Part shown: positions 51,521 through 58,696 of the stretch, in pieces | Position numbering within the stretch: the stretch's first letter is position 1 | How the letters are laid out: every line of letters begins with the position of its first letter | Origin: JABDGM01 sp046349975 | GTDB taxonomy: Bacteria > Planctomycetota > Planctomycetia > Pirellulales > Lacipirellulaceae | NCBI GenBank assembly: GCA_046349975.1 | Contig: JAXMBH010000012.1 | Coordinates: 113,246 to 177,245, forward strand | Length of the DNA stretch: 64,000 bases | Direction: 5' to 3' | Translations under genes and position numbers: made by a program | Notes under the pieces: model-generated | Told to the model about the DNA's origin: nothing | Database searches by the model: none | What the model saw: only the letters and a program-made list of their open reading frames with translations

Positions 51521-52654
51521 ATGCGCGCGATCGTGGTCGTTGGGGCGCTGGTGAATGTTGGATTGTTCTGCAACTGCTCGGTTGTTGCCGAAACAGTGGT
51601 GCTGCGGGGGGCCACGCAGGGCACAACGTATCACATCAAGTTCGTGCAGCCGGCGAAGGCGGTCGAGTTAAGCGCCGTGCAGTCGGATGTCGATCGGCTG
51701 CTCACGGAAATTGATCGCGAGATGTCGACGTATCGGCCGGATTCGGAGATCAGCCAGTTCAATCGGGCGCCGGCAAATGAATGGTTTGCGGTGTCGAAGC
51801 CGGTCGCCGAGGTGGTGCTCGCGGCGCGGGAGATTAGTGAGAAGTCGCACGGGGCGATGGATGTTACGGTGGGACCGCTGGTGAGGTTGTGGCATTTTGG
51901 TGGAGGAGCGAGGAGCGAGGAGCGAGGAACGAGCAGAAATAAACGTCCTACATCGCGCTCGTTTGCTCCACCATCGGAACAACTGATAGCGACGGTGCGA
52001 AAGAAAGTGGGTTACGCGTTGCTCGAGGCGCGGTTGGAGCCGCCGGCGCTGCGGAAGAAAGTTGAGGGCTCGGAGATCGATCTGTCGTCGATCGCATCGG
52101 GGTACACGATCGATCACTTGTCGGAGTTGCTCGCATCGCACGGCATAGCAAACTACATGGTCGAACTTGGCGGCGAAGTGCGGGCTGCCGGCATGCGTGA
52201 GGATGGCACGCCGTGGCGCGTAGCGATCGAGCGGCCGATTGCCGGCAAAGAAGAGTTTGAAACGGCGGTGCCGCTGGTGAATGCGGCATTAGCCACGGCC
52301 GGCGGCACGCACAAGTATTTCGTGTACGAGGGGCGGCGGTATTCGCACATCATCGACCCCGCGGCCGGGCGGCCAGTCGAACATTCCCTGGCTTCGGTCA
52401 CCGTGGCGGCTGATTCGTGCATCGAGGCCGACGGGTGGGACACACCGCTGTTGGTGCTCGGGCCGGAGCGCGGGATGGCAGTTGCCGAGGCGAATGGCTT
52501 GGCGGCGATGTTTGTGTCGCGTGCCGAGGACGATGCCGGTGGCAACGGCAACGATGACGTGAGAGTCACCAGTGCTTGGAAGAAGCGGTTTGGTGATGGC
52601 CGACCGGCCACCGCTGAGACGCGCACTGGCAAAGCCCGTGGCACTCGTGAATAG
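51521..52654 (+). CDS. apbE: FAD:protein FMN transferase ApbE with in-frame repeat insertion
   Basis: 377 residues from the ATG at 51521 (AGGA 7 bases upstream; the frame is open back to 51380). A signal or anchor (MRAIVVVGALVNVGLF) is followed by an ApbE core: TQGTTYHIKFV, the metal and FAD segments SEIDLSSIASGYTIDHLSELLASHGIANYMVELGGEVRAAG and YSHIIDPAAGRPVEHSLASVTVAADSCIEADGWDTPLLVLG. It links FMN to Thr residues of Nqr/Rnf-type proteins in the periplasm. Residues about 127-153 (GGGARSEERGTSRNKRPTSR then SFAPP) are an in-frame insertion made by an iterated repeat. Confidence 0.94.
   Translation: MRAIVVVGALVNVGLFCNCSVVAETVVLRGATQGTTYHIKFVQPAKAVELSAVQSDVDRLLTEIDREMSTYRPDSEISQFNRAPANEWFAVSKPVAEVVLAAREISEKSHGAMDVTVGPLVRLWHFGGGARSEERGTSRNKRPTSRSFAPPSEQLIATVRKKVGYALLEARLEPPALRKKVEGSEIDLSSIASGYTIDHLSELLASHGIANYMVELGGEVRAAGMREDGTPWRVAIERPIAGKEEFETAVPLVNAALATAGGTHKYFVYEGRRYSHIIDPAAGRPVEHSLASVTVAADSCIEADGWDTPLLVLGPERGMAVAEANGLAAMFVSRAEDDAGGNGNDDVRVTSAWKKRFGDGRPATAETRTGKARGTRE
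51899..51979. repeat. Iterated-arm repeat inside apbE (GGAGCGA word)
   Basis: Left arm TGGTGGAGGAGCGAGGAGCG then AGGAGCGAGGAACGAGC (51899-51934). Right arm CGCTCGTTTGCTCCACCA (51956-51973), whose reverse reads TGGTGGAGCAAACGAGCG. The 7-base word AGGAGCG is iterated in the left arm. The element keeps the frame of apbE. Confidence 0.87.
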
Positions 52655-52700
52655 AGTAAGCTGGCGCAGACGGTGTGCGGAATCGGTCAGGAGTTTCGTT

Positions 52701-53573
52701 GTGACGCGGCTTCCGATTGACGTTCAATCTGGCTTATGGCCGCTCGTTGAGCGAGCATTCGACGGATTTCTCCTGGTGGCTGCTGATGAGCGGACAATTG
52801 TGTTCGCGAATGCAGCCGCGGGCGAGCTATTTGGGCGCTCAGCGGAATCGCTAATCGGTCGAGCGATCGTCGAGTTTTTTGACGGTTCGTCGCAGGGGTT
52901 GATGCGGACGGCGATTGCGCAGGCTCGGCAAGCGGCTGACGCGAAGGTAGCAGCCAAGGCGGTTGGGGTCATTGCCGTCGGCGGCGGGAAACTCGTGCGT
53001 GTTGATGTGCGCGCATGCCAGGTGAACTTGGAGAGCGGTGGCTTCGTCGGCATCGTAATCAAGCCGAGCGGCCGCGCAGCGGCGACCCACGTAGCATCGC
53101 TATCGCGGCAAGATCCGCTCACGGGCCTGCCCGATCGTGAGTTCTTGACGGCGCGACTCGCGAAATTGCTAGTCGAAAACCGCTCAGTCGGACCGCAGTT
53201 CGCGGTGTTGTTCATCGATATGAATAACTTTAAGGAAGTCAACGATCGGTTTGGGCATTTGGTCGGCGATCGAGTTCTGCAGGAAGTTGCCAACCGGCTG
53301 GCGAGTGTCATTCGCGATGGCGATCACCTGGTGCGTTATGGCGGCGATGAATTTGTGGCCCTCATCGAACAGGCTTGGGGGCCGGACGAGTTGGAGCCGA
53401 TCGTGGCGCGTATGCACGACGCTCTCGCGACGGCGATCGTTGTCGAAGGCCACGAGGTCGCGCTGTCGCTGAGCGTGGGCGTGGCGATGTCATCGGCCGA
53501 GTTGCGAACGCCGGAAGAAATGTTGGCCGCGGCCGATCGGGCCATGTATGTGGCGAAGCGGAGCGCCGGGTAA
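52701..53573 (+). CDS. PAS-GGDEF diguanylate cyclase
   Basis: 290 residues from the GTG at 52701 (AGGAG 7 bases upstream). A PAS domain (about 12-120; RAFDGFLLVAADERTIVFANAAAGELFGRSAESLIG) leads to a GGDEF domain opening LSRQDPLTGLPDREFLTARL. The active site is intact (RYGGDEFVAL), and the inhibitory RxxD site is present five residues before it (RDGD). It should make cyclic di-GMP from GTP, controlled by an unknown PAS signal. No membrane helix, so cytosolic. A stand-alone gene. Confidence 0.93.
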   Translation: MTRLPIDVQSGLWPLVERAFDGFLLVAADERTIVFANAAAGELFGRSAESLIGRAIVEFFDGSSQGLMRTAIAQARQAADAKVAAKAVGVIAVGGGKLVRVDVRACQVNLESGGFVGIVIKPSGRAAATHVASLSRQDPLTGLPDREFLTARLAKLLVENRSVGPQFAVLFIDMNNFKEVNDRFGHLVGDRVLQEVANRLASVIRDGDHLVRYGGDEFVALIEQAWGPDELEPIVARMHDALATAIVVEGHEVALSLSVGVAMSSAELRTPEEMLAAADRAMYVAKRSAG

Positions 53574-53865
53574 CGGCGAATTTCGAGTTCGCTGGCGGCT
53601 GAACGCGCACGAATTCGGCTGCATTGCCGCTAGAGCCTGAATTCGTGCAAAGTCCGCTGCCCCAGGGTCGCGCTAGCTCTGCTGGCAGTCGCTAGCTTGG
53701 CATTGTTCGAGTCTGGCGGAAACGCTATCTTCTCGCGGCACACAAAGACCCAACTGGCAATCGACCCGTAGCGAGCGGCGGCTCGCCTGTCGCGCTCTCG
53801 CGCTAGTCGATTTGATACGCGGCCGGCAAACCGCCCGCCGCTCCGAGCTTGCAAGGATGCGTTAA

Positions 53866-56010
53866 ATGCGAGTTTCGACCATTACCATTCACGGCGCCGC
53901 AGGCTGGCCCGGCGTTAGTCTCGACTCCCTGGCCGCGCCGCTCACGGCGATCTGCGGCCCTTCCAATAGCGGCAAGAGCACCGCGGCCGGGCTGATGGGT
54001 CACGTGCTGTTCGGCAAGGCGGAGCCGTGGAGTGTGGGCACGGCATTGCCGGAAGGTGAGATCGTCGTCGAAGGCAAGGGCGGGCGTTTTCGGCTGCGGC
54101 GGGTCCGCGATACGCATCAAACGCTGCGGCTCACGGTCGCGGCGCTCGACAACTCGCCCGTCGATCACGAAACAGCCCGCCGGCTGGCGGGGAATTTGCC
54201 GCCCAGCGTGCTCGCGCCGTTGTGCGCGGTGAGTTTTCGCGAAGCGCCGCATGTGGGGCAGCTGTTGTCGAAGGAGTTCGCCCTCGGCTTTCAATCGATT
54301 CAAGATGACGGTGGTCCGCACGGATCGCGTCGCGCGGCCGAATTGGCCGCGCGGCGCGATTTGCTTGCTCAAGAACTCGAAACGCGAATTGCGGCGGAGC
54401 GGCGGGCCAGCGGCGAACTCGAAGCGCGCTGGCGCGAGCTCGATCGCCGGGCCCGCGAACAGAAACAGCAATTGACCACCCTCGAGCAACGGCTGGCGGC
54501 GGTCGAGAAGTCGCTGGCCGAGACGGATGCGCGGCTGCGATACCGCCGGCTGGAACTGAACGTGGAACTGCGGTGGCGAGCGGACGAAGACCAAACGCCC
54601 GAGACACCGCTCACCGAACTGGATGCACAGGTTGAGCACTGCCGGCAAATGCTGGCGGAACTGGGAGCGCGGGAAGGCGTCGTCCGCGGTCGATTAGCCC
54701 AAGTGCAAACGCCACGCAGCGACGCGGCAGCGATTGCCGAGCAGGAAACGTGGCTGGCCGTGTCGAAGCAACTGGCCGCCGACCTCGCGGGCGAAGTCTC
54801 GCGACTCGCGCGGGCGAGTGCGTCGCAGCAGTGTGCCTGCCACGATGCCCACCCGCGGCTCCGGCCGATTGCGGAAACGATCGAACGGCAACTGGCCGTG
54901 CTCGAACAATCGATTCAGGAGCAACGCCGGGCGCTCCATGCGACGGAGCTGGCGAGCGAAGTTGAAGGCCTCGTCCGCACGCAAACCGAAATGCGGAAGC
55001 ATTTGGAACACCTGCTCGAACGGCGGCAGGCTCACACATTCGGTGCGCGGTCGGCTCGCGAAGATTCGCACGCGCTGGGATTCAGTGCGGCCGACGCCGA
55101 GCAGCTTGAAAGCCGGCGGATGGAGCTCGAACAAGAGCGGTTCGGGCTTGTGGAACAAGTAAATGCAGCAGCCGCTCGATTGAAGTCGATCTGCGGCGAG
55201 CGCGACGAGCTTGATCGGCAGCGGGCTGGCCTGCTGTCATCGCGATCGATCGAACACGTACAGCGTGAGCTGGCAGCCGTGCAGCAGAAATTGGAACAGG
55301 CGGCTGGTACGAGCCTGGCAATGGAACGGTCCATCGTCGCTGGCGATTACCCGGCACGGGCTTCGGATTTCCTGGCCCAGCTTACGAACGGCGACTTGGT
55401 GCGATTGATGCTCGTCGGCCAAGGCCGGCAGGCATGCGTGGTCACACGCGAAGGCGCCACAGTTCCGGTTGAACATTTGGTGCCATCGCAACGCGACCAA
55501 GTGTATATCAGCTTGTGCCTCACACTGCTCTCAGCCGCGAGTCGACACGGCGTGTGGCTGCCGCTCGTTTTGGACGAACCCTTCGAACGCCTCGACACCC
55601 GCGGCACCGCGGCGCTCGTGGCCGTGCTCGATGCGTTCAGCCGGCAGGGACACCAGGTGTTCGTGTTTACGCGGAAGCAGGAGGCAACTGAGCGGCTAAC
55701 GTCGATTGGCGCAGCCGTGCATAGCATCGCCAGCTTGCGGCGGTGGGGCGCAGAAATCGGCTCGGTGGTTGAAACGTTCACACCGCCGGTTACGACGGCG
55801 GCATCGGTTCCGGTCGCACCCGTTGCGATGACGCCGGTTGCGATCACACCAGTGGCGCGCAGAACCGAAGCGCGAGGCGCTCAAAGCAAGGCGACTTCGG
55901 AGGCATCAGCAACACAACCTGGAAGCGTCGAGATCCGTCGCCGCAAGAAGAAGGTCGTGCGGCGGCCGCACGATGGCGGCAATCCATCGTCGCATAGCGA
56001 CGCGGCGTAA
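53866..56010 (+). CDS. SMC/YhaN-like ATPase with long coiled coil
   Basis: 714 residues. The N-terminal half-ATPase has Walker A GPSNSGKST (about 30-38). Long coiled coils span about 170-290 and 370-500, with a Cys/His cluster at the apex (QQCACHDAH, about 323-331). The C-terminal half has Walker B LPLVLDEPFERLD and an H-loop-like FVFTRKQEATE. The ABC signature position reads LVPSQRDQVYISLCL, resembling the LSxGTRDQxYLALRL of YhaN-type proteins but without the Ser-Gly pair. The last 110 residues are low complexity. Likely DNA-associated; exact role unknown. Confidence 0.85.
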   Translation: MRVSTITIHGAAGWPGVSLDSLAAPLTAICGPSNSGKSTAAGLMGHVLFGKAEPWSVGTALPEGEIVVEGKGGRFRLRRVRDTHQTLRLTVAALDNSPVDHETARRLAGNLPPSVLAPLCAVSFREAPHVGQLLSKEFALGFQSIQDDGGPHGSRRAAELAARRDLLAQELETRIAAERRASGELEARWRELDRRAREQKQQLTTLEQRLAAVEKSLAETDARLRYRRLELNVELRWRADEDQTPETPLTELDAQVEHCRQMLAELGAREGVVRGRLAQVQTPRSDAAAIAEQETWLAVSKQLAADLAGEVSRLARASASQQCACHDAHPRLRPIAETIERQLAVLEQSIQEQRRALHATELASEVEGLVRTQTEMRKHLEHLLERRQAHTFGARSAREDSHALGFSAADAEQLESRRMELEQERFGLVEQVNAAAARLKSICGERDELDRQRAGLLSSRSIEHVQRELAAVQQKLEQAAGTSLAMERSIVAGDYPARASDFLAQLTNGDLVRLMLVGQGRQACVVTREGATVPVEHLVPSQRDQVYISLCLTLLSAASRHGVWLPLVLDEPFERLDTRGTAALVAVLDAFSRQGHQVFVFTRKQEATERLTSIGAAVHSIASLRRWGAEIGSVVETFTPPVTTAASVPVAPVAMTPVAITPVARRTEARGAQSKATSEASATQPGSVEIRRRKKKVVRRPHDGGNPSSHSDAA

Positions 56011-56035
56011 CTTGGCCGCAAACGCGTGCGATGCC

Positions 56036-56096
56036 GGGTACGCCGAAGGCGTTCCACTCCAAAGCCCAGGCTCGCGACGAAGTCGCGCAGTAGTCG
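56036..56096 (+). repeat. REP-like element copy 7 (forward)
   Basis: ACGCCGAAGGCGTTCCACTCCAAAGCCCAGGCTCGCGAC then GAAGTCGCGCAG. The start palindrome and the CCAAAGCCCAG part are clear; the 3' half of the long stem is lost or changed. Copy 8 lies inverted about 50 bases on. Confidence 0.78.
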
Positions 56097-56145
56097 GCCC
56101 TCGAGACGCCTTTACTCCAAAGGAGTTACACACGCATCGCCGTGA

Positions 56146-56254
56146 ATGTTTAACGCTTTCAGCGTACAGATGCCTTTGTCTTCCATTTCTACCCAGCGTG
56201 CTCCGCTGCGCGGCGACGCCGGGCTGTGGAGTGGAACGCCTTCGGCGTTCGAGC
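56146..56254 (-). repeat. REP-like element copy 8 (reverse)
   Basis: GTTTAACGCTTTCAGCGTA, then ACCCAGCGTGCTCCGC..GCGGCGACGCCGGGCTGTGGAGT and AACGCCTTCGGCGTT. It faces copy 7 across a short gap and lies downstream of greA. Confidence 0.85.
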
Positions 56255-56315
56255 AACGTGCGCTAACTCACGCGAGGTTAGAGGCCCCGACTCGTGACGG
56301 TCGTGCTGCGATGAC

Positions 56316-56345
56316 TCCGGACCGCTTGGCGGTCCGGCTATTAGG
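56316..56345. repeat. Hairpin of the CCGGACCGC family
   Basis: CTCCGGACCGCTTGGCGGTCCGGCTATT. The stem CCGGACCGC/GCGGTCCGG equals those at 12904 and 15878. It is found about 40 bases downstream of the greA stop (minus strand). Confidence 0.75.
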
Positions 56346-56384
56346 TGACGCGCCCCAGAATTGAAGATTCGAGCAAACTTCGCG

Positions 56385-56867
56385 TCACTCTTCCTCGAAC
56401 TTGATCTCGAGAATCTCAAACCTATTCGTCCCCGCGGGGACTTCGACCTCGACTTTGTCGCCGACTTTCTTGCCGACGAAGCCTTGGGCGAGCGGGCTGG
56501 CGATGTTGATTTTGCCGGTGTCGTAATCTTCTTCGCCCGCCCCAACCAGCGTGTACTCCTCGGTGTCGCCGAACTTGAGATCCTTGACGACGATCGTGCA
56601 GCCGAACGCGACCTGGTCCTTGGGCAGCTTGGCGTTGTCCATGATCACGCTCTTGACCAGCTTCTCTTTGAGCAAGTTGATCTTGGCCTGCAGCAACCCT
56701 TGTGACTCGCGGGCACCGTGGTACTCGGCGTTCTCGCTGAGGTCGCCTTCAGCGCGGGCTTCGGCGATCCGCTTCGCGATCTCCGGCATCTTCTCGTTTT
56801 CGAGCACGTCGAGCTCGGCCTTGATCTTGTTGTACCCGGCGCGGGTCATGGGGATGCGATCGGACAT
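56385..56867 (-). CDS. greA: Transcription elongation factor GreA
   Basis: 160 residues, the usual length. The N-terminal coiled coil opens MTRAGYNKIKAELDVLENEKMPEIAKRIAEARAEGDLSENAEYHGARE; the tip acidic pair D-x-x-x-E (DLSENAE) reaches into RNA polymerase to stimulate cleavage of backtracked RNA. The C-terminal FKBP-like domain ends with VEVPAGTNRFEILEI. It is a single gene here. A GGTGAGAGG-type iterated stretch lies just upstream. Confidence 0.96.
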   Translation of the reverse strand: MSDRIPMTRAGYNKIKAELDVLENEKMPEIAKRIAEARAEGDLSENAEYHGARESQGLLQAKINLLKEKLVKSVIMDNAKLPKDQVAFGCTIVVKDLKFGDTEEYTLVGAGEEDYDTGKINIASPLAQGFVGKKVGDKVEVEVPAGTNRFEILEIKFEEE

Positions 56868-56871
56868 GGCG

Positions 56872-56914
56872 GTGGAGGGGTGAGAGGTCGGAGGTCAGGG
56901 GTGAGGGCCGGAAT
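56872..56914. repeat. Single iterated stretch, GGTGAGAGGTCGGAGGTCAGG
   Basis: GTGGAGGGGTGAGAGGTCGG then AGGTCAGGGGTGAGGGCC: approximate 8-base iterations (GGTNAGRG). No partner arm is visible, so it could be half of an iterated-arm element. It lies directly before the greA start on the minus strand and so forms part of its leader. Confidence 0.5.
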
Positions 56915-57201
56915 GTGCGAGCCCAACACACCGCAGTGTTATGAAATCGCGATCAGCGCAACAAAAACGGCCTCCTCGGGGAGACCAGTTGCAGAACCGT
57001 ATTTTCGGCTGGAATGTGGCGAATGTAAAGGGTGAAGTGGCGCGCAATGTCGCATTGATTGACCATGGTAGCCCCCGGCTTTGACGGGGGTATCTGGATT
57101 GGCATGTGCGGCGTCGTGTTGACGCCCAACGAAAACCCCCGGCAGAGCCGGGGGCTGACTGGAGTAGCCCGCTCGATAGTGCCCGTGGATTGAATACCAC
57201 G
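56915..57201. repeat. Intergenic region with CCCCCGGC hairpins
   Basis: 57066-57092 (TAGCCCCCGGCTTTGACGGGGGTA) and 57134-57163 (AAACCCCCGGCAGAGCCGGGGGCTGAC) are two hairpins. The second is a copy of the one at about 26828. No gene is supported in this stretch between the zinc-ribbon protein and greA. Confidence 0.7.
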
Positions 57202-57903
57202 CTACTCCGGCAGATATAGCAACCGCCCACACGACTTACAGAACACAAGCTTCGACAACCGCAACTCATTCTGCATGTTGAGCGTGATCTGCTGGCCGCA
57301 GCCGGTGCAGACGCCGTCGTCCACCGAGGCCAGGCTATCGGCGCCTTTGCTGCGAACGACCCGGTCGTAGTCGGCCCTCAAATCAGGCGGTAATGCCTTC
57401 TCGGCATCGACGAGTTCCACTTCCAATTGGGCGATGTCGGCTTGGATGGTACTGGCCGAGGTCGCAACCGCTTGCTTGGCCTTTTCCATTTCGGCCTTGC
57501 CGGCAGCGAGGTTCTTCTCGGCTTCCTTCGCAGCGGTTTGCAGCTGGTCAATCTTTTCTAAACCTTCGAGGATTTCATCCTGCATCACGCTGCCAGCCAT
57601 TTCGGCCGCGGCGATTTGTTCCAGCAGAGCCTGGTACTCGCGATTCGAATTCGCGCCGTTGAGCTTCACCCGCAGGTCAAGCACCTTCTGCTCGCCCGAC
57701 TTCAGGTCGAGCTGCTTGCGGTCGGTCGCCATTTGCGTTTGCTTCGCCCGCTCGCGGGCCTCGGCGAGCCGGGCTTCGAGCTGCGCGACATTCGCCTCGC
57801 GGATTCGCACCTGCCGTGGGCCGCGTTCCAGGCGGTCGCGCAGGTCGGCCAGACGCTGGTGAATTCGGTGCAACTCCCGCAATGCGGCAGCCGTGACGCT
57901 CAT
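57202..57903 (-). CDS. CT398-like coiled-coil zinc-ribbon protein
   Basis: 233 residues. A long antiparallel coiled coil (about 1-175) precedes a zinc ribbon with GVCTGCGQQITLNMQNELRL then VFCKSCGRLLYLPE, giving two CxxC pairs. This is the CT398/YbgI-neighbour type found in Chlamydia and planctomycetes (C4-type zinc ribbon protein); the chlamydial member has been linked to sigma-54 and the secretion apparatus. It may bind RNA polymerase or nucleic acid. The role here is inference. Confidence 0.9.
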   Translation of the reverse strand: MSVTAAALRELHRIHQRLADLRDRLERGPRQVRIREANVAQLEARLAEARERAKQTQMATDRKQLDLKSGEQKVLDLRVKLNGANSNREYQALLEQIAAAEMAGSVMQDEILEGLEKIDQLQTAAKEAEKNLAAGKAEMEKAKQAVATSASTIQADIAQLEVELVDAEKALPPDLRADYDRVVRSKGADSLASVDDGVCTGCGQQITLNMQNELRLSKLVFCKSCGRLLYLPE

Positions 57904-57961
57904 GTGCGGCCTCCCTGGTGCAAACGAGAAAACTATTGATCGCTAGGAAGTTAATGATCGG

Positions 57962-58036
57962 CAACTCGTTTAACCCCGAGCCAACGGCGACGGGAAACCT
58001 GGCGCTGCGTCGCCGTTGGCTCCGGGTTAAACAACC
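57962..58036. repeat. Long inverted repeat GTTTAACCC..GAGCCAACGGCGACG
   Basis: GTTTAACCCCGAGCCAACGG then CGACG on the left is mirrored by CGTCGCCGTTGGCTCCGGGTTAAAC on the right, 16 bases apart. The arms agree over nearly all of 25 bases. It lies upstream of the zinc-ribbon gene. It is a single-locus member here of what looks like another palindromic family. Confidence 0.88.
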
Positions 58037-58205
58037 TCGATAGGTTCATTCTCCATGGGATCATCCATGAGATGATCGCGATGGCGGGCATGGGAACGAA
58101 GGATTCATCATACCGCACTTTGGCGGGGAGAAGTATGGTTGGAAATGGCCAGGGTTCCGGAGTGGCTGCGAGCTGCGTGAAAGCTTAGCTGGGCGGCAGC
58201 GCTGG

Positions 58206-58275
58206 GGTGGCTGGGGCAGAGGCTCTGCGATGCCCCAGTCACTGCAGACTCCTCATCGTCATAGGCTCTGTGCCT
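58206..58275. repeat. Dispersed hairpin TGGGGCAGAGGCTCTGCGATGCCCCA, second copy
   Basis: 28 bases identical to 30810-30837, followed by a weaker stem AGGCTCTGTGCCTCAGGCACC. Region 57904-58312 holds no gene I can support. Confidence 0.85.
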
Positions 58276-58312
58276 CAGGCACCGCCAGGTCGAAAAAACC
58301 TGTGAATTAACA

Positions 58313-58570
58313 TCATGGGTACTCTGATACGTCCCATTGCTGGACGTATATGGGCTTATCACGAAAGAGAGATTCAAGCCGAGCGGCCGGATAGAAAAAC
58401 TGAACCTGCCAACTGTGCCGGTCGAATTGGGCGCTTCCATTCAACTTCGGACCTGTGACACTTCCCCGGTAACCAAGGGCGGGATAGGCCGAAGAGTACG
58501 CCAGTGAGACGAGCAAAAGCGTTAGCACGAATACGCCAATGAGTCGGAAAAGCGGTTTCTGATCTCGCAT
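58313..58570 (-). CDS. Small hypothetical protein with N-terminal membrane anchor
   Basis: 85 residues. MRDQKPLFRLIGVFVLTLLL then VSLAYSSAYPALGYRG forms a positively charged start and one membrane helix or signal peptide, followed by about 50 polar residues. No family recognised. A TGGGA segment five bases upstream is a weak ribosome site. It stands between the rpoD terminator and a repeat region. Confidence 0.6.
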   Translation of the reverse strand: MRDQKPLFRLIGVFVLTLLLVSLAYSSAYPALGYRGSVTGPKLNGSAQFDRHSWQVQFFYPAARLESLFRDKPIYVQQWDVSEYP

Positions 58571-58628
58571 GTTCCCATCGGAACGTTTCCAAAACCAAAA
58601 CCTCCATCACAGCGCAATTCGAGTGCGC

Positions 58629-58664
58629 GCAAAAAAACCGCCGGCCATTGGCCGGCGGCTAAAT
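58629..58664 (-). terminator. Rho-independent terminator of rpoD
   Basis: On the minus strand GCCGCCGGCC, loop AAT, GGCCGGCGG, then seven T. About 33 bases past the rpoD stop. Confidence 0.93.
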
Positions 58665-58696
58665 GAGTAAGTTGGTCCTGCTTGGATACAGCAAGT

